Positions 51,992-61,992 of a stretch of DNA of 64,000 bases are shown piece after piece. The notes below the pieces were generated by a model. It made no database searches. It worked only from the letters and a program-made list of their open reading frames with translations, and had not been told where the DNA came from. The position numbers and the translations under genes were made by a program. This DNA comes from Methanocaldococcus sp. (GTDB lineage Archaea; AGJL01; Methanococci; Methanococcales; Methanocaldococcaceae): assembly GCF_024490875.1 (NCBI RefSeq), contig NZ_JACCLX010000008.1:1-64000 (forward strand). Direction: 5' to 3'. The first letter of the stretch is position 1. Each line of letters starts with the position of its first letter.

Positions 51992-52180
51992 TTATTGTAT
52001 CTGTCTCATTTTGTGAGTTATATATCCAGCGATTCTATTTCTTAATCTTTTTGTAGATATTACAGCAACTTTTTCTAAAACTTTTTTATTGGTTTCAAAG
52101 TCAGTTGTAAATAAATCTCTATATTTTTTAATTAACTCCATAGAAGTTCTTTTAATAAATGCTTGCCTTACTCTTCCCAT
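51992..52180 (-). CDS. rps17e: Ribosomal protein S17e
   Basis: A 62-residue basic protein starting MGRVRQAFIKRTSMELIKKY, the S17e signature, with the family length in archaea. Located between chorismate mutase (21 bases upstream) and dapA (13 bases downstream). A well-placed ribosome site GGTGAGAAA precedes it. Confidence 0.94.
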   Translation of the reverse strand: MGRVRQAFIKRTSMELIKKYRDLFTTDFETNKKVLEKVAVISTKRLRNRIAGYITHKMRQIQ

Positions 52181-52201
52181 TTTCTCACCTACCTAAGTTA
52201 T

Positions 52202-52489
52202 TTATTTTTGTGTTTCTTTCAGATATTTTTTTTGGAGGTATTTATTATGTTCAATTAATATTTGAAATATTTTTATACCAACATCTTCATTAACATTATG
52301 TTCTTTACAAAGTTTTCTTATTCTATTGTATATATATTTTTCTCTATCTGGATCATTAATAGGAATTCCTAGTTCCTTTTTAACTTTAGCAACTTCCTTG
52401 GCTAAACTATTTCTTTCAGCAATTAACTTTAATATCTGGTTGTCAATTTCATCAATTCTTTTTCTAATTTCACTAAGTTTCTCTATCAT
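52202..52489 (-). CDS. Chorismate mutase (AroQ type)
   Basis: A 95-residue all-helical AroQ mutase that converts chorismate to prephenate for Phe and Tyr. LSEIRKRIDEIDNQILKLIA (helix 1 with Arg), ERNSLAKEVAKVKKELGIPI with the active-site Lys, and NDPDREKYIYNRIRKL are characteristic. Free-standing, without fused dehydratase or dehydrogenase. The aromatic pathway enzyme ADH synthase is encoded at 54504. Confidence 0.93.
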   Translation of the reverse strand: MIEKLSEIRKRIDEIDNQILKLIAERNSLAKEVAKVKKELGIPINDPDREKYIYNRIRKLCKEHNVNEDVGIKIFQILIEHNKYLQKKYLKETQK

Positions 52490-52645
52490 TTTAACTCTCC
52501 TAAAAATTTACTATAGAGAGTTTAATTTTAATAACAAAATAAGCAATATTTAAAAAATAGAAAGGGATATAAAAATGTTTTCAATATCATATAGATACAA
52601 AATTATATTTAGAAGTTACATAAATATTTTTGTTGGTGATGTAAT

Positions 52646-53389
52646 ATGTTTAGGGGAGTTTTAGAAAGTGCTAAGGAGTTTAAAAAAGTGGTTGATACAG
52701 TAGCAACACTTTTAGATGAAATTTGCTTTGAAGTAGATGAAGAAGGTGTTAAAGCAGCGGCAATGGATCCAAGTCACGTAGCATTAGTAAGTTTAGAAAT
52801 ACCAAGATTAGCATTTGAAGAGTATGAAGCAGATTCTCATGATATTGGAATTGATTTAGAGGCATTTAAAAAAGTTATGAATAGAGCAAAATCAAAAGAT
52901 AAATTGATTTTGGAATTAGATGAAGATAAAAATAAATTAAATGTTATATTTGAAAATACTGGTAAGAGAAAATTTAGTTTGGCATTGTTAGATATTAGTT
53001 CATCATCAATAAAAGTTCCAGATATAGAATATCCAAATGTAATAATGATTAAAGGAGATGCCTTTAAAGAGGCATTAAAAGATGCTGATTTATTCAGTGA
53101 TTATGTAATTTTAAAAGTGGATGAGGAAAAATTCGTAGTACATGCAAAAAGTGACTTAAATGAAAGTGAGGCTATATTTGAAAAAGATAGTTCAGCAATA
53201 ATAAGTTTAGATGTAAAAGAAGAGGCAAAAAGTGCATTTAACTTAGATTATTTAATGGATATGGTTAAAGGAGTTAGTAAAGGGGATATAATTAAAATTT
53301 ATTTGGGAACTGACATGCCTGTAAAAATAGAATATTCTTTGGCAGGGGTAAATTTAACATTCCTTTTAGCTCCAAGAATCGAAAGTTAA
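52646..53389 (+). CDS. pcn: DNA polymerase sliding clamp (PCNA)
   Basis: A 247-residue PCNA with two similar domains. [20 protein letters not shown]-like motif here reads [20 protein letters not shown], then [12 protein letters not shown] and an interdomain stretch; the second domain has [20 protein letters not shown]-type strands ([13 protein letters not shown]). The last residues LLAPRIES match the family end. It forms a trimeric ring that holds polymerase on DNA. The GINS gene starts 9 bases after its stop, a replication pair. Ribosome site GGTGATGTAAT. Confidence 0.95.
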   Translation: MFRGVLESAKEFKKVVDTVATLLDEICFEVDEEGVKAAAMDPSHVALVSLEIPRLAFEEYEADSHDIGIDLEAFKKVMNRAKSKDKLILELDEDKNKLNVIFENTGKRKFSLALLDISSSSIKVPDIEYPNVIMIKGDAFKEALKDADLFSDYVILKVDEEKFVVHAKSDLNESEAIFEKDSSAIISLDVKEEAKSAFNLDYLMDMVKGVSKGDIIKIYLGTDMPVKIEYSLAGVNLTFLLAPRIES

Positions 53390-53398
53390 TGTGAGATT

Positions 53399-53914
53399 AT
53401 GGATAATATTTATAATCTATTAAAAAATTATTTTTTTGAAGAAATTAAATCAGACAAATTATTAAAACTACCTGACAATTTTTATGAAGACATTAGAAAG
53501 TATATAAATGAAATAAATGATGAAATTGAAATCGAGAGAGTTAAATACTATTTTAAAGAACTTAGAAAGTTAAGAATATATAAAGCCTTATATTTGGATA
53601 AATGTAGAGAGTATTTACTTCCAGAAGAGGATAATATTATAAAATCTATTGAAGATATTGATATTGAAGTTAAAATTAAAGAACTTAAAGAAGAAAATGA
53701 AGATATAGATATACCAAAATCTATATATACAACTAATGATATTGATGTTGTAAAGATAGACAAAAACTTTCCTCCTTTCACAGATGGCACTTTTATATAT
53801 CACTTAAATAAAAATGATGTAATCTCTTTAAATAAAAAAATAGTTAATATTTTACAAAAACACAACATTGTATCAAAGATAGGTGAAAGTTATGAAGATG
53901 CCAAAGAAGATTAG
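53399..53914 (+). CDS. GINS complex subunit (Gins51-like)
   Basis: A 171-residue protein with the order of Gins51: an N-terminal helical A domain ([40 protein letters not shown]), an acidic linker and a C-terminal small beta B domain ([20 protein letters not shown]). Archaeal GINS joins MCM in the replicative helicase. Adjacency to PCNA supports the call. The 3' end overlaps the L44e gene by 23 bases, so the two are coupled. Confidence 0.78.
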   Translation: MDNIYNLLKNYFFEEIKSDKLLKLPDNFYEDIRKYINEINDEIEIERVKYYFKELRKLRIYKALYLDKCREYLLPEEDNIIKSIEDIDIEVKIKELKEENEDIDIPKSIYTTNDIDVVKIDKNFPPFTDGTFIYHLNKNDVISLNKKIVNILQKHNIVSKIGESYEDAKED

Positions 53915-54176
53915 AAGATACTGTCCATATTGTAAAAAACACACAATACACATTGTAGAAAAAGCAAAAAAAGGAAAACCAAGTGAATTAACTTGGGGTC
54001 AGAGACAGTTCAGAAGAGTTACAGCAGGTTATGGAGGTTTCCCAAGACCTTTACCAGACAGATCCAAGCCAGTTAAAAAAATTGATTTAAGATTTAAATG
54101 TACAGTTTGTGGAAAAATGCATACAAAGGCTAATGGTTGCTTTAGATCTGGAAGATTTGAAATAGTTGAAAAATAA
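53892..54176 (+). CDS. rpl44e: Ribosomal protein L44e
   Basis: A 94-residue zinc-binding protein with CPYCKKHT (about 9-16) and CTVCGKMH near the end, [20 protein letters not shown] at the start and [20 protein letters not shown] in the middle. The start is placed at 53892, preceded by GGTGAAAGTT, inside the end of the GINS gene. L44e and S27e are usually neighbours in archaea, as here. Confidence 0.95.
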   Translation: MKMPKKIRRYCPYCKKHTIHIVEKAKKGKPSELTWGQRQFRRVTAGYGGFPRPLPDRSKPVKKIDLRFKCTVCGKMHTKANGCFRSGRFEIVEK

Positions 54177-54217
54177 TTTTAGGCTAAAATTAAATAAAAT
54201 TTGAAAGAGGGGAGATG

Positions 54218-54403
54218 ATGGACTTAATCCCAAAACCAAGAAGTAAATTCTTAAAAGTTCAATGTCCTGAATGTAACAATGAGCAGATAGTATTTGGAAG
54301 TCCAGCAACTGTAGTCAAATGTTTAACATGTGGAAAAGTTTTGGTAGAGCCAAGAGGAGGTAAGGGTAGAGTTAAAGCAAAAATCTTAGAAATATTAGGT
54401 TAA
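54218..54403 (+). CDS. rps27e: Ribosomal protein S27e
   Basis: A 61-residue protein with a CPECNNEQ ... CLTCGKVL zinc finger (about residues 15-39), starting [20 protein letters not shown]. Two consecutive ATGs (54215 and 54218) follow AGAGGGGAG; I chose the second because it gives the family start. It closes the PCNA-GINS-L44e-S27e run. Confidence 0.93.
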   Translation: MDLIPKPRSKFLKVQCPECNNEQIVFGSPATVVKCLTCGKVLVEPRGGKGRVKAKILEILG

Positions 54404-54503
54404 ATTTTAATTTTTTTCTTTTATTTTTTATTATTTTATTTGGTATCTAAATATGTAAATATATAAATGTAATTAATTAAATAAAAAGCAAAAGAGATAA
54501 CTT

Positions 54504-55325
54504 TTATAATCTCTTAATCTCTTTTAAAGCCTCTTTAACATCAGCATTTTCATGAACTATTTTACAAACAGCCCTTGTCATTCCTACGACATCATCATGT
54601 TGGAATATGTTTCTTCCAACTGCTACTCCTACAGCTCCTGCTTCTATGGCATCTTTTATCATTTGTAAAAATTCTTCATCAGTATTAGTTTTTGGACCTC
54701 CTGCAACTACAATCGGAGCTGGACAACCCTTAACTACATTTCTAAATGAATCGATATCTCCTGTATAACTTGTTTTAATTATATCTGCTCCTAACTCCGC
54801 CCCTAATCTTGCTGCATGAGCAACTAATTCAGGATCTCTCTCATTTTTAATATGTTTTCCTCTTGGGTACATCATAGCAATTAGAGGCATTCCCCAGTAT
54901 TCACATGTCTCTGCTATCATTCCCAAATCTCTGTATGCTTCCCAGTCTTCATCTGAACCTACATTTACATGAACTGAAACAGCATCTGCTCCCATTCTAA
55001 TAGCTTCTTCAACTGTTGTAACAATAACTTTCTTCAAAGGATTTGGTGATATTGAGGTTCCTGCTGATAAATGAATAATTAATCCAATATCTTTGCCATA
55101 GCCTCTATATCCATGTCTAACAATCCCTTTATGTAATAAAACTGCATTAGCGCCTCCTTCAGCTACATCATTTACAGTTTTCTTCATATCTATTAATCCC
55201 TTAATTGGACCATTTGACACTCCGTGATCCATTGGAACAATTACTGTTCTCTCACTATCTTTATTAAATATTCTTTCCAACCTTACAAGTTTTCCTAGAT
55301 TTTTAATATTAGCAAATAATTTCAT
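54504..55325 (-). CDS. aroA': 2-amino-3,7-dideoxy-D-threo-hept-6-ulosonate (ADH) synthase
   Basis: A 273-residue class I aldolase of the archaeal alternative shikimate route. It joins 6-deoxy-5-ketofructose 1-phosphate and aspartate semialdehyde. [61 protein letters not shown] and [13 protein letters not shown], with the Schiff-base Lys, match the M. jannaschii enzyme MJ0400. The partner 3-dehydroquinate synthase II is not in the window. Transcribed divergently from the hexomutase gene at 55448. Confidence 0.93.
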   Translation of the reverse strand: MKLFANIKNLGKLVRLERIFNKDSERTVIVPMDHGVSNGPIKGLIDMKKTVNDVAEGGANAVLLHKGIVRHGYRGYGKDIGLIIHLSAGTSISPNPLKKVIVTTVEEAIRMGADAVSVHVNVGSDEDWEAYRDLGMIAETCEYWGMPLIAMMYPRGKHIKNERDPELVAHAARLGAELGADIIKTSYTGDIDSFRNVVKGCPAPIVVAGGPKTNTDEEFLQMIKDAIEAGAVGVAVGRNIFQHDDVVGMTRAVCKIVHENADVKEALKEIKRL

Positions 55326-55447
55326 ACTATCACATTTTTAGTAGTTTTTTGTTTTAACCTATATATATTATTAATTTAATAAAAGTAGTTGTAGTCATAG
55401 AAAAATGTTGCCCATTAATATTTAAAATTTATGTTTATGGTGATTAG

Positions 55448-56791
55448 ATGGTATTTAAGGCATATGATATTAGGGGAATATATGGTAAAGATTTAAATGA
55501 AAAATTTGCATACTCCTTAGGAAAATGTTTAGGAAAAAAATATGAAGATAAAAATATATTAGTTGGAAATGATGTAAGAATTGGTTCTAAAAAACTACTA
55601 CCATACTTTATTGTAGGTTTAAAGGAACATTCAAATGTTTATTATGCTGGAACTATATCTACACCATTAATGTATTTTGGAACCAAGGATAAATATGATT
55701 TAGGAGTTATATTGACAGCCTCTCACAATCCACCAGAATATACTGGATTTAAGATGTGTGATAAAAACGCTATTCCAATATCTCCAATTGAGGAAATTAA
55801 ACCAATATTTAAAGAGTATGAGTTAAATGATAAAATAAAATTAGAGGCAGAAAATCTAAATTTGGAAGATTTTAGAGTAGATATTATAAAAGATTATAAA
55901 AAGTTTTTTTTAAATAGGTGTAGTTCATCAGATGTAAAAATAGCGGTTGATTTTGCAAATGGCTCTACAACAATTGCTGAAAAAGAAATATTATCGGAAT
56001 TATTTGAAAATGCTATTTTTATAAATGACTATCCAGATGGAAATTTTCCAAGTCATCAGCCAGACACTTTAAAGATGGAATGTTTAAAAGATATAATAAA
56101 GGCTGTTAAAGAAAATAACTGTGATTTGGGATTAATCTTTGATGGAGATGGGGATAGATTAGGAATTGTTGATGAAAATGGAGATGTATTAAGAGGGGAT
56201 ATTTTAACTGCAATAATAGCAAAAGAAATTTTAAAAGAAAAACCAAAATCTAAGATTGTTTATGATTTAAGATGTTCTAAAATAGTTCCAGAAATTATTA
56301 AAATGTATGGGGGAATTCCAGTAAAGAGTAGAGTAGGACATTACTTTATTAAAAAGTTAATGCATGAAATAGATGCAGAATTTGCCGGAGAGTTGAGTAA
56401 TCATTTCTACTTTAAAGAAATTGGATATTTTGAAAGTCCTTTATTAGCATTAAACTATATTTTAAAGGCAATGGAAGAAGAAAATAAAAAATTATCTGAA
56501 TTAAATAAAGTATATAATAAATATTCACATAGTGGTGAAATAAACTTTAAAGTAAGAGACCAAAAATATATAATGGAAAAAATAAAAGAACACTTTAAAA
56601 ATTGCAAAATTGAAGAGTTAGATGGAATTTCAGTTTATTGTAAAGATTTCTGGTTCAATTTAAGGCCTTCTAATACAGAACCATTATTGAGATTAAACTT
56701 AGAGGCAGACAATGAAAATATAATGAAGGAGAAGGTAGAAGAAATTAAAAATCTTATTGAGAAATATAATAAAGAAATTGAATATATTTAA
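55448..56791 (+). CDS. Phosphomannomutase/phosphoglucomutase family protein
   Basis: A 447-residue phosphohexomutase. FKAYDIRGIYGKDLNEK starts domain 1, TASHNPPEYTGFKMC (about 93-107) holds the phosphorylated Ser, FDGDGDRLGIVDENG (about 232-246) binds Mg2+, AGELSNHFYFKE the sugar, and RPSNTEPLLRL phosphate. It interconverts mannose or glucose 1- and 6-phosphates for glycan synthesis. Substrate preference (mannose, glucose or glucosamine) is not clear. Starts after GGTGATTAG. Confidence 0.9.
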   Translation: MVFKAYDIRGIYGKDLNEKFAYSLGKCLGKKYEDKNILVGNDVRIGSKKLLPYFIVGLKEHSNVYYAGTISTPLMYFGTKDKYDLGVILTASHNPPEYTGFKMCDKNAIPISPIEEIKPIFKEYELNDKIKLEAENLNLEDFRVDIIKDYKKFFLNRCSSSDVKIAVDFANGSTTIAEKEILSELFENAIFINDYPDGNFPSHQPDTLKMECLKDIIKAVKENNCDLGLIFDGDGDRLGIVDENGDVLRGDILTAIIAKEILKEKPKSKIVYDLRCSKIVPEIIKMYGGIPVKSRVGHYFIKKLMHEIDAEFAGELSNHFYFKEIGYFESPLLALNYILKAMEEENKKLSELNKVYNKYSHSGEINFKVRDQKYIMEKIKEHFKNCKIEELDGISVYCKDFWFNLRPSNTEPLLRLNLEADNENIMKEKVEEIKNLIEKYNKEIEYI

Positions 56792-56871
56792 ATTTATTAA
56801 AAATTATTTTTAAAAATTAGAAGTCCAAATAGATATTTTTAATAACTTTTATTTTTATTACTCGTGATATT

Positions 56872-57222
56872 ATGGATAAAGAGCAGTTAATGAAATTACA
56901 TCAATTTTTTGTTTATGTTGTAAAGGATATCAATGAGGATAATAATCTAAATAGAGATTGTAAAGAATTGCTTAGATTATATGAAATGTTAGATATAAGA
57001 CCTCATCATATTCATCGACTTAAAAATGAACAGAAAGCGGCCATATTGTTATTATCTGCTTATGTAGCCAGTTTTTTAGCCAATAATTTAGACAACGTTC
57101 CAGAAAATTTAGCTAAAAAACTTAAAGAAAACGCTATTAAACACTTACTTATTTGTAATAAAAAGAATATTTTAGAGAAAGTTAATATTTTAGAAGAATA
57201 TAACGATGAGATTGAAAAATAA
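56872..57222 (+). CDS. UPF0058 family protein
   Basis: A 116-residue, mainly helical archaeal protein: [40 protein letters not shown] and [10 protein letters not shown] fit UPF0058. No catalytic motif. It lies 14 bases before the GMP synthase gene, in the same direction. Function unknown. Confidence 0.75.
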   Translation: MDKEQLMKLHQFFVYVVKDINEDNNLNRDCKELLRLYEMLDIRPHHIHRLKNEQKAAILLLSAYVASFLANNLDNVPENLAKKLKENAIKHLLICNKKNILEKVNILEEYNDEIEK

Positions 57223-57236
57223 AAGGTGAAATTATT

Positions 57237-58169
57237 ATGTTTAATCCGCAGAAATTTATTGAAGAGTCAATAGAAGAGATAAAAAAACAAATTGGGGATA
57301 GAAAGGCAGTAATTGCTTTAAGTGGTGGAGTTGATAGTTCAGTTGCGGCTGTATTAACACATAAGGCAATTGGAGATAAATTAACTGCGGTATTTGTAGA
57401 TACTGGCTTAATGAGAAAGGGAGAGAAAGAAGAGGTTAAAAAAACATTTAGAGATAAGTTAGGATTAAATTTAATAGTTGTTGATGCAAAAGATAGATTT
57501 TTAAATGCTTTAAAAGGTATTAAAGATCCAGAAGAAAAAAGAAAAATTATTGGAAAATTATTCATTGAAGTTTTTGAAGAAATCGCTGAAAAAATTAAGG
57601 CAGAGGTTTTAGTTCAAGGAACTATTGCTCCAGATTGGATTGAAACCAAAGGAAATATAAAGAGTCATCATAATGTAGCCTTACCTCATGGAATGGTTTT
57701 AGAAGTTGTAGAGCCATTAAGAGAGTTATATAAAGATGAAGTTAGATTATTAGCAAAAGAACTTGGCTTGCCAGATAGTATTGTATATAGACAACCATTC
57801 CCTGGGCCTGGATTGGCTGTAAGAGTTTTAGGAGAAGTTACTGAGGAAAAGTTAGAAATATGTAGAGAGGCTAATGCAATAGTTGAAGAAGAGATTAAAA
57901 AAGCAAAGTTAGATAAAGATTTATGGCAATATTTTGCTGTAGTTTTAGATTGTAAGGCTACTGGGGTTAAAGGAGATGTTAGAGAATACAATTGGATTGT
58001 TGCTTTAAGAATAGTTAAATCTTTAGATGCTATGACTGCTCATGTCCCTGAACTACCTTTTGATTTATTAAAGAGAATTAGTAAAAGAATAACTTCTGAA
58101 ATTCCAAATGTAGCAAGAGTTGTATTTGATATAACTGACAAACCTCCGGCAACTATTGAATTTGAATAA
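57237..58169 (+). CDS. guaAB: GMP synthase, ATP-PPase subunit B
   Basis: A 310-residue protein equal to the C-terminal part of bacterial Gua[15 protein letters not shown] (about 28-41) is the PP-loop, [22 protein letters not shown] the synthetase core, [13 protein letters not shown] and [20 protein letters not shown] the dimerisation domain, which ends in PPATIEFE. It adenylates XMP and adds ammonia from the separate glutaminase subunit (guaAA), which is not in this window. Ribosome site AAGGTGAAATT. Confidence 0.95.
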   Translation: MFNPQKFIEESIEEIKKQIGDRKAVIALSGGVDSSVAAVLTHKAIGDKLTAVFVDTGLMRKGEKEEVKKTFRDKLGLNLIVVDAKDRFLNALKGIKDPEEKRKIIGKLFIEVFEEIAEKIKAEVLVQGTIAPDWIETKGNIKSHHNVALPHGMVLEVVEPLRELYKDEVRLLAKELGLPDSIVYRQPFPGPGLAVRVLGEVTEEKLEICREANAIVEEEIKKAKLDKDLWQYFAVVLDCKATGVKGDVREYNWIVALRIVKSLDAMTAHVPELPFDLLKRISKRITSEIPNVARVVFDITDKPPATIEFE

Positions 58170-58172
58170 TTA

Positions 58173-58334
58173 TTAAAGGAACATACCATAGTTTAAAAAT
58201 ATTTCAATTATGATAAAGGCAACTGTTACTCCAATAACATACTCTGGTTTAACTTTGATTTTAGAGAAAGTTTCATCCATATATCTTATTAAACCAGCAC
58301 TGGTTGCTAATCCAGTTTCTTCCCTCTTACTCAT
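58173..58334 (-). CDS. secG: Protein translocase subunit SecG (Sec61-beta)
   Basis: A 53-residue tail-anchored protein, [20 protein letters not shown] followed by a linker and one membrane helix ([19 protein letters not shown]). It matches archaeal Sec61-beta, a non-essential subunit of the SecYE channel. The start codon overlaps the coaBC stop by 4 bases (ATGA), with GGTGAAAAG before it. It ends 4 bases from the GMP synthase stop. Confidence 0.92.
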   Translation of the reverse strand: MSKREETGLATSAGLIRYMDETFSKIKVKPEYVIGVTVAFIIIEIFLNYGMFL

Positions 58335-59530
58335 CTTTTCACCATATCTTTAACTTTTTCTACAATTTTTTCTGCAACTTCTTTCTTAGTTCCAGATAAT
58401 TTTTCAATGTATGAGTTAGTTATTATATAAACTTCAATATTATCGTCACCAAAATAATATTTACTTAAATCATTGGCAATAATCATATTTAAATTATATT
58501 TATTTAATTTTTCCTTTGCCTTTTTTATAAGTGATTCCTCATCTAAGTTGTATTCAGCCTTAAATCCTATAATTATTTTATCTTTGTATATTTTTCTCAA
58601 CTCTTCTAAAACTTTTGGATTTCTTTTTAATCTTATAGTTAAATCTTTATCAGAACTTAACTTTCCATTAAAACTTTCAACCGTAAAGTCAGATATTGCC
58701 GCTGAGGAAATAATTATATCAAAATCTTTACCTAACTCTATTGCCTTATTTAGCATCTCTTTTGCTGTTAAAACCTTATGAGTCTTTATATAATATGGTG
58801 GCTCTAAACCAATCCCAGATATAACTTCTACATAAAACCCTTCTCTACAAAATGCCTCAGCCAAAGAAATCCCCATTTTTCCAGATGATAAGTTAGAAAT
58901 AACTCTAACCTTGTCTATAAACTCAACAGTTCCTCCATTTAATATTAAAACTCTGTTTCCTTCTTTTTTTAAATTGTTCCCAACTATTTTTATTGTATAA
59001 TTAACAACATCCTCTATATTTGCCACTTTTGCCTTACCCTCTTCAAATTTTGGAGAAACTATATAAATATTTTTATTCATTTTAAGTTCGTCTATATGTT
59101 TTTTAATGGCGTTATACATATTTTCGTGCATTGCTGGGACTATAATTATCGGCTTATTTCCTCCTTTAAACATTAAGGATGTTGTAGTTACTATGTTATC
59201 TCCTAATCCTAAATTTATTTTTGAAATAACATTGGCAGTTGCTGGATAGATTAAAAGGCAGTCACACTCATTGTATAATTTGATATGCTCTATATTTCCA
59301 GTTATTTCTTCATAAACTTCATTACCACATCCAAACTTTAAGGCATCTTTACCAATAATTTTTTTAGTCTCTTTGGTAATTATACAATAAACTTCTGCTC
59401 CATGCCTTATAAGCTCTCTCATCAACTTTGGTGTCTCAATCGCCGCAATTGATGAAGTAACAGCAACTAAGATTTTTTTATTTTCTAAGAGTTTTGACTT
59501 ACTTCCTTTTAAAAACTTTGTTGGATGCAT
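58331..59530 (-). CDS. coaBC: Phosphopantothenoylcysteine synthetase/decarboxylase CoaBC (Dfp)
   Basis: A 399-residue bifunctional enzyme of coenzyme A synthesis. The N-terminal flavoprotein decarboxylase has [40 protein letters not shown] and PAMHENMYN with the catalytic His. The C-terminal synthetase (from about residue 200) has [25 protein letters not shown] and [11 protein letters not shown], and [15 protein letters not shown] near the end. It is preceded by the zinc ribbon gene and followed by secG. Confidence 0.92.
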   Translation of the reverse strand: MHPTKFLKGSKSKLLENKKILVAVTSSIAAIETPKLMRELIRHGAEVYCIITKETKKIIGKDALKFGCGNEVYEEITGNIEHIKLYNECDCLLIYPATANVISKINLGLGDNIVTTTSLMFKGGNKPIIIVPAMHENMYNAIKKHIDELKMNKNIYIVSPKFEEGKAKVANIEDVVNYTIKIVGNNLKKEGNRVLILNGGTVEFIDKVRVISNLSSGKMGISLAEAFCREGFYVEVISGIGLEPPYYIKTHKVLTAKEMLNKAIELGKDFDIIISSAAISDFTVESFNGKLSSDKDLTIRLKRNPKVLEELRKIYKDKIIIGFKAEYNLDEESLIKKAKEKLNKYNLNMIIANDLSKYYFGDDNIEVYIITNSYIEKLSGTKKEVAEKIVEKVKDMVKR

Positions 59531-59537
59531 AATTTCC

Positions 59538-59693
59538 CTATTTATTTTTTATTTTTATAATGATTTTACAGTTTGGGCAGATTACCCTTTTCCCAACACA
59601 GTTAAATGTATGAGAACAATTAGGGCATTTTACTTTTTTTATAAAATCGTCTAATTTGTCTAAATCAATTATTGTATATCTTTCAATGTCCAT
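59538..59693 (-). CDS. Small zinc-ribbon protein
   Basis: A 51-residue protein with two CPNC knuckles, CPNCSHTFNCVGKRVICPNC (residues 23-42, with an extra Cys between), and a basic tail KIIIKIKNK. The first 20 residues are acidic (DIERYTIIDLDKLDDF). It starts at ATG 59693 after AAGTGATATT, and its stop lies 7 bases before the coaBC start, so it belongs to the nadX-coaBC-secG run. Such ribbons bind nucleic acid or protein; partner unknown. Confidence 0.75.
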   Translation of the reverse strand: MDIERYTIIDLDKLDDFIKKVKCPNCSHTFNCVGKRVICPNCKIIIKIKNK

Positions 59694-59702
59694 AATATCA
59701 CT

Positions 59703-60506
59703 TTAAGTTCCTATCTTTACAGATTCAGATAAATCTCTAATTAATCTAACTGCTGAATATGCCGCCAATGCAGACGTTTTTGGATTTTCTTCAAAAGGAA
59801 CATTTTCAACACAAACTTTTAATTTACCAATTGAGCTCTCAACTAATATCTCGTGCCTATTTAACTTTGCATTAGGATCAGCGACAATAACAACCTTTGC
59901 TGGATACTCAGATACTATGGATAAAGTTACAGAAACATTTATGTTCATAGGAAATTTCTTTATTGCCTCAAAAACATCTCCTTCAAAAACTACAACTGGA
60001 TTTTTTATATTATCTATATCGTAGTTGAGATTTTTTAATGAATCTTCTAATGCTTTAATTGGCTTTACAGTTTTCAATACAACTTTATAAATTTCTCCCA
60101 ATCTCATAGATTTTATAGCATCTAAACCTCCAATAGCCCCAGAGGGAATATATATCTTTCTACAAACCTTTTTAGCCAATTTTTTAAGTTTTAAAAATAA
60201 ATCCTTATCTACTAATGCTCCAACACTCATTATTAAAACATCTTTATTATTTATTAATGATTTTGTAGCAACTTCTTCAACAGCCTTTACTGAGGCACAT
60301 TCTACAACTAAATCTAAATCTTCATTAACTAACTCATCTATACTGTTGCAAATCTTAGCCCCAGTAAGTTCTGAAAGTTTTTTAGATTTCTCCAAATTTC
60401 TATCATACACAGCAATTATTTTAGCGTTTTTTATAGTTCCATCTACAACTTTCTTTGAAATAAAACTACCAATAGCACCACAGCCAACTATTCCTATTTT
60501 ATACAT
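59703..60506 (-). CDS. nadX: L-aspartate dehydrogenase NadX
   Basis: A 267-residue dehydrogenase that turns aspartate into iminoaspartate for NAD synthesis, the archaeal alternative to NadB. KIGIVGCGAIGSFISKKVVD (residues 3-22) is the Rossmann glycine loop, VVECASVKAVEE and SVGALVDKD follow, YIPSGAIGGLDAIKS holds substrate contacts, and NVPFEENPKTSALAAYSAVR contains the conserved catalytic region near the end. The start at 60506 follows GGAGGTGAATATAACT; the longer frame would begin at an ATG that overlaps this site. Confidence 0.92.
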   Translation of the reverse strand: MYKIGIVGCGAIGSFISKKVVDGTIKNAKIIAVYDRNLEKSKKLSELTGAKICNSIDELVNEDLDLVVECASVKAVEEVATKSLINNKDVLIMSVGALVDKDLFLKLKKLAKKVCRKIYIPSGAIGGLDAIKSMRLGEIYKVVLKTVKPIKALEDSLKNLNYDIDNIKNPVVVFEGDVFEAIKKFPMNINVSVTLSIVSEYPAKVVIVADPNAKLNRHEILVESSIGKLKVCVENVPFEENPKTSALAAYSAVRLIRDLSESVKIGT

Positions 60507-60665
60507 AGTTATATTCACCTCCATAGTTAATAGAGAAATAGAATCTATTAAATTAAAATATTACTCATAACAAAATAATAAATATAAATTTACAAATTAA
60601 AAGTATAAAAATTTTTATTTACTATATCGAAAAATAACACAAAATCTTAAAATTTAGGTGGTCAA

Positions 60666-61301
60666 ATGGAGAAAAGGAAAAAACTTATTTTATTTGACTT
60701 TGATAGCACATTAGTTAATAATGAGACGATTGATGAGATTGCAAAGGAGGCAGGGGTTGAGGAGAAAGTAAAAAAAATTACAAAAGAAGCAATGGGAGGA
60801 AAATTAAATTTTGAACAATCTTTAAGAAAAAGAGTTAGTTTGTTGAAGGATTTACCAATAGAAAAAGTTGAGAAGGCTATTGAAAGAATAACTCTAACAG
60901 AAGGTGCTGAAGAAACTATTAAAGAATTAAAGAAAAGAGGGTATATAATTGGAGTTGTTAGTGGTGGCTTTGACATAGCAGTTAATAAAATTAAAGAAAA
61001 ATTAGGGTTGGATTATGCTTTTGCCAATAGATTAATAGTAAAAGATGGAAAATTAACTGGGGAAGTAGAGGGAGATGTGTTAAAAGAAGATTCCAAAGGA
61101 GAAATTTTAGAGAAAATAGCAAAAATTGAGGGCATTAAATTAGAAGATACCGTTGTAGTAGGAGATGGAGCAAATGACATTAGTATGTTTAAAAAAGCTG
61201 GTTTAAGAATAGCCTTTTGTGCTAAACCTATTTTAAAGGAAAAGGCAGATATATGCATTGAAAAAAGAGATTTAAGAGAAATTTTAAAGCATGTTAAATA
61301 A
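60666..61301 (+). CDS. serB: Phosphoserine phosphatase
   Basis: A 211-residue HAD phosphatase, the last step of serine synthesis. LFDFDSTLVNNE holds the two catalytic aspartates (about residues 11 and 13), VVSGGFD the Ser, ILKEKADICI a late motif, and VVGDGANDISM (about 165-175) the Mg2+ aspartates. The cap domain is NNETIDEIAKEAGVEEKVKK. Close to the crystallised M. jannaschii enzyme. Followed by pyrF. Confidence 0.95.
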   Translation: MEKRKKLILFDFDSTLVNNETIDEIAKEAGVEEKVKKITKEAMGGKLNFEQSLRKRVSLLKDLPIEKVEKAIERITLTEGAEETIKELKKRGYIIGVVSGGFDIAVNKIKEKLGLDYAFANRLIVKDGKLTGEVEGDVLKEDSKGEILEKIAKIEGIKLEDTVVVGDGANDISMFKKAGLRIAFCAKPILKEKADICIEKRDLREILKHVK

Positions 61302-61328
61302 TTAAAAATAAAAAATAAGAGTGATAGT

Positions 61329-61973
61329 ATGCCAAAGTTAATGATAGCCTTAGATGTTTTAAATAGAGAAGAGGCATTGAAAATTGTGAGTGAAATTAAG
61401 GATTATATTGACGCTGTAAAAGTTGGATATCCGTTAGTTTTATCTTCTGGATTGGAAATTGTTGAAGAAATAAAAAAAATATGTGATAGAGAGGTTATAT
61501 GTGACTTTAAAGTTGCAGATATTCCAGAAACTAACAGAAAAATAGCAGAAATTGCCTTAAAATATGCTGATGGGATAATAGTCCATGGCTTCGTTGGAGA
61601 AGACTCTGTTAAATCAGTCCAAGAAGTTGCTAAAAAATTAAATAAAAAGGTAATAATGGTTACAGAAATGAGTCATCCAGGGGCTATTCAATATATGCAA
61701 CCAATTGCCAATGAATTAGCAAAAATGGCTAAAAAGCTTAAAGTTGATGCTATTGTTGCTCCCTCTACAAGACCAGAGAGACTCAAAGAAATTAAGGATA
61801 TCGCAAAACTTCCAGTAATGACGCCAGGAGTTGGTTATCAAGGAGGAAAAATTGAAGAAATTATTAACATTTTAGATGAAAATGACTATGTAATTGTTGG
61901 AAGAAGTATATATCAATCAGAAAATCCAAAAGATGTGGCAAAAAAATTCAAAGAAAAACTAAATAAAAATTAA
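61329..61973 (+). CDS. pyrF: Orotidine 5'-phosphate decarboxylase
   Basis: A 214-residue TIM-barrel enzyme that makes UMP. LMIALDVLNREEALKI starts it; CDFKVADIPETNRKIAEIAL (about 60-79) includes the Asp-Lys-x-x-Asp catalytic array; VAPSTRPERL, MTPGVGYQGG and VIVGRSIYQSENP bind phosphate. Archaeal-type length. Ribosome site GAGTGATAGT. It heads a short run with the hydrogenase protease and radB. Confidence 0.96.
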   Translation: MPKLMIALDVLNREEALKIVSEIKDYIDAVKVGYPLVLSSGLEIVEEIKKICDREVICDFKVADIPETNRKIAEIALKYADGIIVHGFVGEDSVKSVQEVAKKLNKKVIMVTEMSHPGAIQYMQPIANELAKMAKKLKVDAIVAPSTRPERLKEIKDIAKLPVMTPGVGYQGGKIEEIINILDENDYVIVGRSIYQSENPKDVAKKFKEKLNKN

Positions 61974-61992
61974 AACTAAATAGGATGAGAAG

